Assembly (NCBI GenBank): GCA_020205615.1
Contig: CM035167.1
Span: 27,417,130-27,481,129, forward strand
Source of the DNA: Panax quinquefolius
Lineage: Eukaryota; Streptophyta; Magnoliopsida; Apiales; Araliaceae
Reading direction: 5' to 3'
Length of the DNA stretch: 64,000 bases
A program made the translations under genes and the position numbers. The notes below the pieces were generated by a model. It was given only the letters and a program-made list of their open reading frames with translations, was not told the origin of the DNA and ran no database searches. Of the stretch, positions 22,236 through 33,457 are shown one piece after another (positions within the stretch are counted from its first letter, which is position 1; each line of letters begins with the position of its first letter).

Positions 22236-24798
22236 TGTGACTCCCCCAAAATAGGTATACATCACCCATTCTGAGTCGCCAAATACATGGTACATAAATA
22301 AATACAACTTCAGTAATACAATTGTCATGCAAAATACGACAACACATATACTGTGAGTTTAAATACAAATATTGTCTTCTAGACAATATCCACACTCAAA
22401 TAAGTCCTCATTATAATTATTCAAATACTATTTTACAGAAATAGTGAGGACTGCTAAAACATCTTTCTAGAACCATCACTCCATACCCCAACTAGATCCT
22501 GCTATGTTCTCACCTCCTGAGAAGAAAAATGGAACAAAAAAGAAAAGGGTGAGCTCAACTATCCCAGTAAAGAATATTATGACTAAGATAATATACAAAA
22601 ATTTATCATTAGTCTTCAACATGGAAAAAATCTGATAAAATATAATAGACAACAAGTTTTAGATCAACAACTACAGCGGAAACAGCAATCCATTAGAAGA
22701 GTCAAGTAGAGAAAGAATTCCACTATCTTCTAAGATTTAAAAGTCCATCATCAATATTTTATCCCTGTAACATCAATCAATATACATCTTGAATCAAATA
22801 TTCATCTTTGCACTACTGCCAAAGATATTCATTCATATCACCAATGGGTCATGTTCATCTCAATACATTCATCTTTGCACTACGGGCCAAAGATATTCAT
22901 TAGGTAATCATTCATCTTTGCACTACAGGCCAAAGATATTCATCAGTTAATCATTCATATTTGCACTATAGGCCAAAGATATTCAGTAATATCATCATTT
23001 AGGACTGAGGATGATAAAAAATATATTAAAGAAAACGAATCCAGTGAAACAAAATAACAAATATTAGAAATTCGTATTACAGTTAATCCAAGATCAATAA
23101 TACTCCATAATAACCAATTTTGAAGCAAAATTCAAGAATAAAGATCAAAATATGGATACAATCAAAGATAGTAACCATAATAGACATCTTGGACAAAAAG
23201 GAGAAAATTTTATTTTTTGGTGAATAGTGTCGTATTCGCGAATAGTGCCATATACGTGAATAGTGTTGTATACGTGAATAGTAATCCCGACACAAAAAGT
23301 TCCAAATTTGATAAAAAGTTCAGACCAATATTTCGGCATAATGATATTGAAGAAATAATATCATTTACGAAGAAATAACATTCCTTACATCAAAATAAAC
23401 ATACTTCTGACTGAATTTCGGATATAGTGCTGACAGAAACTTTTACTGAAAAATATAAACTCATAAAGTATCTAAATACTCATAAAATACGCTCGATAAT
23501 ATAGAGAGAGAAAAAGAGAAAGCTTATGTTTCTGGTGTGATTTTCAATTCTAACTTAGCCCTCTATTTAGTGGAAAGTGTTAGAACGCCGAAGCAGACTT
23601 GACCTACAACCTGATGGCTTTACCTGCTACTATTGCCACCCACCACATTTGAAATAAAATTCAGCACATTTCTTCACCAACCACAAGTGGGGCCAACTCA
23701 ATTCTAGAATTTTCCACCAAAATTATTTATAAACCTAATTTTCGAATCAGTCACCTCTTAAAATTCATAACAAATCATACATTCATATTTAACGGTTCAA
23801 AATTTGTGGACATATACTCAACTTATATATGTATAACATATCCAAAAATCACAACAATCCAACGGTCGGATTAAAAATTATAACTCACGCAATATATCTC
23901 AAAAATATTGGTTTAATTTTTAATACCTCCATTCTGACAAAAATATTGATAAAACACCTCAATATTAACTCCTTCATTTTTAACCACAATAAATATATCC
24001 AACATTTATATCCACATAAAAAAATATTTCCTTATCATATGAATCAATAATTAATCATATTATTCACAAATAATATTACGGAATCACATTTATGACAACC
24101 AGTAGTTCCAGAAAGAAGAAGGGCTTTCAATAAGAATTTCTTCTTCATTGGCCGCAATTAGGTGACCAAACTCTCTCGATGTAACTTTCTAGACATTGCC
24201 AATATTGTTATCTAATAATATTATTCAAATAATATGAATTATTAATCGATAATGGAAAAATCTTTGTGCGGTGACAATTATTGAAACAACAATAATATAA
24301 AATATCAACGCAGACAATTATTGAACCAATAAAATAAAATATTGAGCAAAGAATTATCGTAACAATTATTGAGTAGTGTCTTCACGTAAGAATCAATAAT
24401 TCAAAAATACTTGCAAAACCGTAGTGTGCCACTCTTGCAACCACCATATATTATCGTATTTTAACCACCGGGTATTCTAACGAAGATAAGCAGTAACAAT
24501 TACGCCAAGTTATTTATAAAAACTCATACTTTGTCATTTTCTTCATCCGACGCTTATTACATTATGGGCCCACAAATGGTCGCTGCCGTCGCATTGCGAA
24601 TATTCCTCGACAACAAGAATATTCCATGACCAAACGAATATTCCCCGACAACAATGAATATTTTATAACCACTTGCTTATTTTGCAAAATTTTCACTTTT
24701 CACCCATTACCAAAACATTTTATCAAATTAACACTTTATTATTCACAATAATAAACAGAGGAAATTTGATTTTATTTATAATAAGTTGGGGTGTTACA
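22236..24798 (-). mobile_element. F: solo LTR (2563 bp) in the B 5' LTR
   Basis: On the minus strand it begins TGTAACACCCCAAC at 24798 and ends GGGGGAGTCACA at 22236, closely matching the E 5' LTR over its length. It is flanked by CGTGG (22231-22235) and CGCGG (24799-24803), a TSD with one C-to-T change at a CpG. The B 3' LTR at 29053-29065 shows the uninterrupted GTATACGCGGGATACC. There is no interior, so this is the product of LTR-LTR recombination. Confidence 0.9.
23220..23290. repeat. 18-bp minisatellite in F
   Basis: Units GTGAATAGTGTCGTATTC, GCGAATAGTGCCATATAC and GTGAATAGTGTTGTATAC, then a partial fourth. Confidence 0.9.
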
Positions 24799-24830
24799 CG
24801 CGGGATACCCTATACTTAGTGAAATTCTTC

Positions 24831-25300
24831 TGTTATTCCATTATTTATTATTCATTTGAACATCCCGTCTGCGTGCATTTACGCACGACACGGTTCCATT
24901 ATTTATTATTCATTTGAATATCACGCCGAATGCGTTCTACGGCGTGACTCGGGTTCCATTATTTATTATTCATTGGATTAACTTTTATGCATGCGGCTCA
25001 TCGCATGCTTGGTGAATTCTTTACGTTATTCCATTATTTATTATTACGTTGGAATATGTGTCGCAAGCGCTTACGCATGACCGGTTCCATTATTTATTAT
25101 TATACATTGGAATAACATCGTAGGTGGTCTATCGCATGCACGGTGAATTCTTACGTTATTCCATTATTTATTATTCATTGGAATATATCACTCATGTCCG
25201 TGCGTTTACGCATGACCTGGTTCCATTCTTTATTATTCTGTTGAAATAACATGTATATGTAGATTACCGCATGCATGGTAAATGATCATTCGTAATCATA
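24831..25300 (+). repeat. Hairpin array in B 5' LTR
   Basis: Two kinds of inverted repeat alternate about every 60-90 bp. One has stems such as TATTCCA (25157-25163) with TGGAATA (25179-25185) around a TTATTTATTATTC loop. The other has GC-rich stems: CACGCCG/CGGCGTG (24922-24946), GCATGCG/CGCATGC (24989-25008) and CGTGC/GCACG (24872-24887). Confidence 0.75.
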
Positions 25301-27267
25301 CGAATAATATTTTCATTAAAAAGGGGTTTCTGCCAGGGGCAGATTCGTAATTTTTATGACCCTCAAAAATTTTGGAAAAATTTAAAATGATAATTTGATG
25401 AGTTTTATAGATTGTGTCAAAAAATGGCGATTTTTGAATGTATAGATTAAGAGTTATGGATTTTATGGGAAAAGATTATTTTAAAAGTAAACCCTTATAA
25501 CTCCTTGTGGTTAACACCAAAATTGGTAAATTTTTTATTGGAAATACATGTATATAACAGGAGTATACCCTGTAAATTTTGGAATTTTTGGACAAAAGTA
25601 CAATTTATGATAAATGTCTAAATATTCGGAAGTTTTAGCCATATGAAAAATAGTAAATGAATTTTAAAAATTCTAAAAAAATATATATTCAAGATGGGAC
25701 TATATTCTGCTAAATCCCAGGAAAAAAAATATTTTTGGGACTAACTTGAGAATCCTATATAGGGTATATGCAGATTTTTGATGAGGGATTTGATCATTGA
25801 TGATGAAATCTTATGAGTATGGCATTTTTGATAAAGTGTATACAATTGAAATAAATTGTTTATAAGTTTAAGAAATGATTAAAATATTGTTATAATATTA
25901 ATGATATTAGATTATGAGATTATTAAGTGATTGATAACATTTGGTTATTATTGAACGCTGGATAAGTTGTATTATAAATGTTTAATATTTATCCTTTATC
26001 TCATTTGGTTGATTCTTATATCATTGTCATCATCCTCATGCTTATATTGTGTTGAAAGTCATCTTTGGTTGTAGTGCATAGATGGACTTGGTATGATTAT
26101 GACCAGGGATTATTCGGTATAATCATGACCATAATGTTACAAATGATGTGGAAAAAGTCCTCATTGGCCCGTAGTGCATTGATGGGACGAGTTTTTGGTA
26201 TGATTATGGCTATGGATTCTCTTGACCAAGGTGCAAAGATGAATTATTTTATGGCATGATCATGATGGTTGATGAAAACACGATTATCTTTAAAGTAGTG
26301 CATGGATAATTCGAGGTCGTGATATTAACGAATATCCTTAAGTCGTAGTACATGGATAATTCAAATTGATATGGATTGATTATCGAAATGAGTCTCAACG
26401 ATGAAATATAAATTCATGGATGTGATATTAACGAATATCCTTGGCCGTAGTGTGGGGGTGATTCGATGATGTGGATTATTTATTAAGCTAAGTCTCGTGA
26501 TAAAATATTTATTATACACTTTAATTAAGTAAAAGATAGTAGATATCATGCTCTACTTGACTCTTCTAAAATACTGGTTGTATGTCTTTGGCATGTAGTG
26601 CAAAGATGAATTGTTAATGAATATCTCGGGTCGTAGTAGTGCAAAGATGAATTTATTAGTATGATTATGGCAGGAATTACGATTTGGTATAACCATGATT
26701 TTTGATGTTTTGGTGAAGATAGGTGATGAAAATTATCTTCGTCACAGTTGCGAAGAGGAATTTAGAACCACAATAATGATTATGAGTTATTCATATGATT
26801 GTGGATGAGGCGATTGATTTATTTTACATGGATAAAACATTATTGGTGGACTTTTAACATAGAGAAGATAATAGACCTTATGGTCTATTTGACTCTTCTA
26901 ATGGATTGCTTGTTCCGCTGCAACTATAGTTGAAAAGTTTTATCATCTACCATATGTTCTAAATCACTGATTTATTATTGATGAAAGCTATTGATAATTT
27001 AATTATCTTTAGTCATGATATTCTTTACTGGGCTAGTTGTGCTCACCCTTTTTGCTTCATAATTCCTTTTTTCGTAAATGAGTGTTCTTGCTTGTCGAGC
27101 GGGGATAACAGGGGAATAGAACGGTGGTCTCTAGCTGTGGATGTTCTCCCTAAACAGTATAGAAAAGTGTGTTGTATTCTATACATCATTTAATAGTTAT
27201 ATTTGGTGAATCAAATAGGGTGAGGTGAACCCAACTTTGGAAGGGTGTTTTGCCACTATCATATAAG

Positions 27268-27618
27268 ATGTCTAATGACATACAACCTTGTGTTATCATA
27301 AGACAGGATTGTGCGCATCCACTTACTGAGTATATCTACGGGCACTACCTATATGATCTTGGAGTTTATTTGAAATATAATATTCACTTGGAGACAGTGG
27401 AGATAGTTATATGTCAAGAGAAGACTCACTATTGGAAAGAAGATGATAGTAATCATCTCATTTTTCTTTGGGGTCTATTGGGTCAACCAAGGATAATTCT
27501 GTGGACATATGATATCTATTATAACCTAGACGCATGGCCTCCCATGTACGAAGGTTTCCTTGAGCACTTCCCAAAGATTTTAATTTCTAAAACAATTTTT
27601 GACTATACTTTTATGTAA
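27268..27618 (+). CDS. Unrecognised ORF in the B 5' LTR (116 codons from ATG)
   Basis: Open from a non-ATG codon at 27250; the first ATG is at 27268 and the stop TAA at 27616. Recognisable features are a HPLTEYIYGHYLYDLGVYLKY stretch and an aromatic C-terminal half with LLGQPRIILW and WPPMYEGFLEHF. I do not recognise the family and see no signal peptide or clear membrane segment. The A, C, E and F LTRs lack this segment at the matching place between the GAGAAT-type block and the LTR tail. The copy in the other LTR differs at nine bases, eight of them changing an amino acid, with no indel. That is neutral drift since insertion, so it may be a captured host-gene fragment, not an active gene. 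Confidence 0.35.
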   Translation: MSNDIQPCVIIRQDCAHPLTEYIYGHYLYDLGVYLKYNIHLETVEIVICQEKTHYWKEDDSNHLIFLWGLLGQPRIILWTYDIYYNLDAWPPMYEGFLEHFPKILISKTIFDYTFM

Positions 27619-27812
27619 AGTACCATTGTAAAGTTGTGGTCGAGGCACCATGAGAGTTACATACATTTGTATTAAAACTCATGATTAATCGTAATCGTAT
27701 TCTATCTGACAGTTCAACGATTAGTATAAATGAAGTTATATTTGAATTTTTGTACCATGTATCCAAGCGACTCGAGAATAGGCGATGTATACCTAATTTT
27801 GGGGGCGTCACA

Positions 27813-28151
27813 GTTGGTATAAGAGCTTAGGGATATGGTCGCTGGCGGAGATAAGAGTCTAGAACTAGTAGGGGAAGAGACGAGTTATATACTTCGCTAG
27901 TGTGTGACTTACCTAAGCTGAAATTATTTACTTGATAAGTTGACAAATTATGATATGTTAATTAACCTTTGTTTTAAAGATATATTCTAGAGTGATATCT
28001 GAAATACAGGAGATGAGAAATGGGAAAAATCATGATAGCGAGGAAATTACCAGGAAGGTACAATCTGAAAAGAAAGCAAGGTATTCTTATCTCTTCGAAT
28101 ATCAGGTACGTTCGTAAATTTCGAGGGCGAAATTTCATAAGGAGGGGTGAT
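27813..28151 (+). pseudogene. Complete interior of B: leader joined to polyprotein tail
   Basis: The first half resembles the leader and gag start of A and E (ATTAACCTTTGTTTT, then ATCTGAAATACAGGAG-like). The second half jumps to the shared polyprotein end (TCGAGGGCGAAATTTCATAA) and polypurine tract AAGGAGGGGTGAT. It is a direct deletion derivative: all enzyme genes are gone, while sequences needed for priming and possibly packaging remain. Confidence 0.8.
27815..27826 (+). other. Primer-binding site of B (tRNA-iMet, one mismatch)
   Basis: TGGTATAAGAGC, one base away from the canonical site. Confidence 0.8.
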
Positions 28152-29040
28152 TGTGAGACCCCGAATTTTATGAAATAAAATTATTCAATTTTTCTATTTT
28201 GGTAAATAGTTAAATTGATAAAAGTTAAAGTTAAGGGTAAAATGTGAATTTATTTTTGCAAAGTAAGCAAGTTGATATAAAATATTCGTTGTGTTGGGGA
28301 ATATTTGATTAGTCGGGGAATATCCGTACGACGGTACAATCATTGGTGGACCCCACAACAGAATTATTGTCGGATTGAGAAAACGACAAAAATATTTTTA
28401 TGAAAATAACGGCGGAAGTTTTACTGTTAACTGTTAAAACACCCGGTGTTAAAAGTACAGTAATACGCGTGGTTGTATAGTAGCACACGGTATTGATTAT
28501 TGATGCTTACGTGAGAAGTCACTCAGTTTTGTTTTATTTGTATTATTAATGTAATAAAACAGAAAAGCTTTTTATATAAAACAGAAAACTTTTATAAAGT
28601 TATTCGTTTTATTAGATTATAAATAGAATATATTATATTTTATTATAAACCAATCTGGATCGTCCGTTTAAAGTAAATCAATCGACCGTTCATAAATTAG
28701 TTCTTACGCGATCCATTCTTCTATAAATGAAGCTCATTCCTTCATTATTTCTTACGAATTCACTGAAACTCTAGAGAGAGAAACTATAGAGAGAGTTCTT
28801 CTTCTATAATCTTGAGCGTATTTCTTTAGAGTTTTAAGAAGCTTTGAGCGTAGTATAAGTTTTCTTCAAGTATATTCTCGCCCTACCAGTCGAAATACTT
28901 TTCTTTTTAAGGTAGGGGATATAATTGTCGTACTCGTAAAGGATATTATTATTATTATAGTAATGGATATTATTTGTTGTACTCGTTAGGGGTATTCCTT
29001 CTTTCTTATTGGTGAAATTCTTTTGTTATTCTATTCTTTA

Positions 29041-29560
29041 TTATTCTGTTGGAATAACATGTATACGCGGGATACCCTATACTTGGTGAAATTCTTCTGT
29101 TATTCCATTATTTATTATTCTGTTGGAACATCATGTCTGTGCGTTTACGCATGACCTGGTTCCATTATTTATTATTCTGTTGGAATATCCCGCTTGCGGC
29201 GTTTTGCACGAGACCGGTTCCATTATTTATTATTCATTGGAATAACACATGCATGCGATTACATCGCGATGCCTTGTGAATTCTTTTCGTTATTCCATTA
29301 TTTATTATTCATTGGAATATCCCGCTTTGCATGCGTTTATGCATGACACGGTTTATTATTTATTATTACATTGGAATAACCTATCATGCGGTTTATCGCA
29401 TGCTCGTGAATTCTTACGTTATTCCATTATTTATTATTCATTTGAATATCCATGCGTGCGTTTACGCATGACCGATTCCATTCTTTATTATTCATTGAAA
29501 TAACATGTATATGTAGATTTACGCGTGCATGGTAAATGATCATTCGTATTCATACAAATA
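29041..29560 (+). repeat. Hairpin array in B 3' LTR
   Basis: The counterpart of 24831-25300. One perfect stem is CATGCG/CGCATG at 29385-29402 with loop GTTTAT. Several stems differ from those in the 5' LTR while the TTATTTATTATTC loops stay the same. Confidence 0.7.
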
Positions 29561-29703
29561 GTATTTTCATTATTAAAAGGGTTTTGCAAGGGCGATTCGT
29601 AATTTTTATGACCCTCAAAAATTCTGGAAAAATTTGAAATGATAATTTGATGAGTTTTCTAGATTGTGTCAAAAAATGGCAATTTTTGGATGTATAGATT
29701 AAG

Positions 29704-32492
29704 TGTGACGAACGAGATTTTTGTAATTTAATTCTTAATATTTATTGAAGTAAATAAATATTTTCGATGATTTAATTATTAGATTAAATAATTAATTGAT
29801 GTAATGTGAGTGATTAATTTAATTATATGTGTTACATTTATTAAATTAATGTAGAGAATAATTATTATTCAAATATGTAATTATGTGAGCTTATTGAATT
29901 AAATAAAATATTTAATTAAGCATGATGTTATTTAATTAATTTAATTATTAATTAGAGAGTTAATAATTTGACATTATTTGTTAATGAGAAAATTAAATAT
30001 ATGACTATGTGAATTTATGAGAAATTATTAGATTTTATTTAAAGTAAATTAAATAAGATATTGATTTATTTTATGAAGGAGTGTGACATTAATTAAACCA
30101 TATGATAAAGCTTTATTAGATTAAATGGTTTTTGAAACCTATTCTAGCTAGACAAACATGACACTAAGGGAGGTTGGGAGCAGTTACCCATGTTAGGTAA
30201 CTAACCTCCATCATGCGCGTCAGTTGCTTGATTAATATACATATTCTCCTTTCTTCCTTTTCATTATTTGGCTAAGTCTGGCATAAAACAGAGAGGGAAA
30301 AGAGAGAGAGAGAGTTTGAGAATTTTATTGAGAAAGTTTGGGAAATTGTATTTGATATAGAGAGAATTGTTATCCTTGTTCATCTACGCTTGGGTAATTC
30401 TCTTCAAGCCAATTTATATTTCACGTCAATTAGTTTTCATGAAAATGGCTTTCAAAACCTCTGTTATGTCTCTGTAATTGAGAAATTGTGTTATTATATG
30501 GATATATGTAATAATACGAGTAGCATAACATGTTTTATATATATTGCATGATTCCATATCATAAGTTTCATAATACGATGACTTGTTATTTCAAAATTTA
30601 CAGAGTTTGGGTTTTTGGCCTTATGGCCCTTATACGTAATTTTAGTGTGTCAAACATAAATGTTTCCCTAAATTTTACACTCGTATATTATTATAAATGT
30701 TGATACGAAGAGACCAAACTTTAAACGAACGGATTCGGTGTTATAACGAATCCGTAGTTTCAATTTTCATGTTTTATTTTCAAAACCTTCAAGAACATCA
30801 AAGTCAGTGAAATTATAGATTTTAACTCTATGATTAATTGTTTAAAATAGTTAAAACCATTCTATAAATGTTGGGTTATGTTTATGAATGAATTATAACA
30901 TGTGGGTATGATTAATTTCGTGTAGTAGTAATTTAATTGAGTTTTTTGGTCGTGTTTCGCAATTTTGCGAATGCGAAAAGCTAGTTGCTACCGGGCCACG
31001 CTGCTCCAGCCTCATGGCTTATGGCCCATGCAGCGCACCGCGTCAGTAGCGCCAGATCTCAAGTCATCAATGCTACTTACAGCATGCCGAACGCTTAATA
31101 CCAAGTACAAAAGTGGCGCCGCAGTGCCACTCTGTAGAATGTCCAGAAAAGAGATATTTTTAATGTTCAAGTCTAGCAATGTGATAGTAACTTGATGTAA
31201 TGAACATAAAATCATGTTAGAAGTATAATGAGATGTTAAAATAGTTGTTTAACATGTAAATAACATAATTGCATGTGGATTGAATTATTGAATACATAAT
31301 TAGCTTGATATTCATGAAGTACAAATTATGTGACAACGTGGTAATTTGACTAAGTATAGTCAATAATCAAAGTAGATAAAGAGAATGAGTTTATGATGAT
31401 TAGTTAAGTTATAATTAACTGGTATTGTGAATGTGAATGGTATGTAGGATTAAATTAAAATAACGTGCTTAGTTAAAGTGTAATCTACGCACGAGACAAG
31501 TTTCCTAACCCTACTTGTCATTATTGTTCAAGTTTATTATTTACCTTGAGTAAATTATCATTGCTATTATTCAAGTTCAAAGGTTATATTAAAGATTGAT
31601 TATCTTTTCAAAGCATGATTCAGTTATACAATAATTGTCCTATTGTATACTTCTTGAGATTATTATTCAAATTGAATATCATTATTGTTGAACCTTATTA
31701 GACTAGTGAACTTTATTGATTCGACTAGTCCTTAGTTGATGAATGTTCTAAATTTCAGAACCCTTATTGAATTATCTAAACCAAACTTCCTTTGGTGCGG
31801 ACTCGAATGTCAAACTGAGATGAACAACCCTGCAAAGGGATTTACTTATGCGTTAGCGTTAAGATATTATGTGCATGTGATGGTACTAAGGGTCGATCCC
31901 CTAAGTACGCAGTAGAAAGGTCCATAGTCTTACGATCGTTAAAGGTTTCAAATATAACCCTTGATAACTTAGGACATAGTTCAAGGTCTTATGATGACCT
32001 CGTAATTCTTTTTTGATTCTTGTTATTCATTCTTGATTCAAAAGTTGAGCTTTTATTCAGATGTCTTTTATTTACTCGCATGTTATTATACTGTTATTTC
32101 TTTATTGTACTTGTGGGCAATAGTGCTCACTCTTGCTTAATAATAACATTGCAGTTAAGAACGAAAGAACTGATGAACCTTCCACTAGTAAGGGCAAGGG
32201 CAAAGTTAGCAAGTGACGAAGACTTGTTGTCTATGTGATGATGTATTTTGTTTAAGACTTGAGTTAATGATGTTGTTTAAGACTTAATTGTTTATGATTT
32301 CGCACAGATGTTTAAGGTTAGTTTAACCTGGGATTGTATTATTATTATTCGGATGTTGTAACCCTTAAGGGGAAGATTTTTATTCTATCTATTGCATGGC
32401 TTGCATTTATTATGGGTAGATTGATAGATGATATTTGTACAGTGAACACCAAATCCCGTGGAATTGAAGTACCCGGATTTGGGGGTGTCACA
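29704..32492 (+). repeat. 5' LTR of G
   Basis: It begins TGTGACGAACGAG and ends GGGGGTGTCACA. It matches the 3' LTR closely except for one block at about 30947-31137 that is almost unrecognisable, and a short TA run. Confidence 0.93.
30169..30209 (+). repeat. Long hairpin in G 5' LTR
   Basis: The outer arms are GGAGGTT (30169-30175) and AACCTCC (30203-30209). The inner arms are AGTTACC (30182-30188) and GGTAACT (30196-30202), with loop CATGTTA. In the 3' LTR the inner arms are CGATTAC and GTAATCG (38868-38889), still perfectly complementary. Confidence 0.85.
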
Positions 32493-32495
32493 AGT

Positions 32496-32507
32496 TGGTA
32501 TCAAAGC
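32496..32507 (+). other. Primer-binding site of G (tRNA-iMet)
   Basis: TGGTATCAAAGC, three bases after the LTR end, identical to the H site. Confidence 0.88.
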
Positions 32508-32711
32508 TGTAGGTTATGAACCTTGGGTGGGGGAACAACCTCAGGTGGTAGCTTTATAGAAAGAAGATAGTGATGGAAAACTCTTATCGAGTTATAAGAA
32601 ATGAATTTATGTAATTCATTGAAGATAATAAAAGACCTTATGTGTTTATGTGTTAAAGTATGCGTTAGATGATACGACTTAGTAACTAAAACTTAAAATT
32701 TTGTTGTCAGG

Positions 32712-33457
32712 ATGTCGAATGTTGGTGAAGCTAGTCAAGCTTGGGAGGAAGAACCCAGTGTACCTATAGTACCTACTGAGGAGGAACCCCGTGTACCTAT
32801 AGTACCAACAGAGGAGGAGCCCCAAGACATTCATGTCGTTAGGGAGCAGCTGGTACAGAGGGAGTCATCTCCATTGATCACCGTTGTTGGTCAGAAGCAT
32901 GAGCCCGAGACTGATCCTGAGGAGGAATTTGTTGAGGAAGAGGAAGAGGAAGAAGAGGAGTTACCACGGTACACCGTTGATGCTGAGATGTACGACACAT
33001 TATACGAACGTAACGTGGAGTTACGAGATGAGGTGCAGGATCTGACTGAGCGAGCTATTATTCAGCAGATTACTCTAGAGGAGAAGGAGATGGAGATTTT
33101 GACTCTTCACTCACGACTGGGAAATGTAGAATGGGATTTGGTCCATGAGAAGGGTCAAACCGAAGATAAGACCGAGGAGATAGAGAAGCTGAGGAAGGAA
33201 CTGAAGGAAACCTCCGAAAGGTTGAACATAGCAGAGGAAGGCTGGGTAAGAGAATCACGTCGAGCTGATCGTGCAGAGGATGATAGTCATGCAAAGAAAG
33301 CGAAGATTGGGGAAACGATTCTACACTTAATAAGGCAATGAATGAGACTCAAGATCGAAGTTTTGAGGTACCCGATCCAATTCAAGGACTACCATTGTAC
33401 ATGATGGATCGCATGACGATGTATCGCATCTTAGAAGAGGAGCGTAGAAAAGGCTAA
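32712..33457 (+). pseudogene. Acidic coiled-coil ORF upstream of gag (G copy)
   Basis: ATG at 32712 opens 209 codons to a stop at 33341. Homology with the H copy continues in another frame to TAA at 33455-33457 (LPLYMMDRMTMYRILEEE), so one frameshift near 33320 truncates it. Order: MSNVGEASQA start; two EEP-x-VPIVPTEEEP repeats (a local duplication absent from H); DIHV; a Glu-rich tract at about residues 65-85; then heptad-like charged helix to the end. It lies 220 bp after the LTR and 314 bp before gag, on the same strand. The function is unknown; length and composition suggest a filamentous or scaffolding protein, but that is a guess. Confidence 0.7.

Larger units (their letters stand above)
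21297..27812 (+). repeat. 5' LTR of B (contains F)
   Basis: It starts TGTGAGACCCCGAATTTTAT and ends GGGGGCGTCACA. It holds a TATA box at 21893-21900, the F solo LTR at 22236-24798, the dense hairpin array at 24831-25300, the GTAGTGCA hairpins at 26050-26660, and the conserved ORF near the end. Confidence 0.9.

Noticed and set aside
26050..26660. Regularly repeated palindromes resembling a CRISPR array
   Set aside because: Units vary in length and stem, spacers are not unique fixed-length inserts, there are no cas genes, and the context is a plant LTR.
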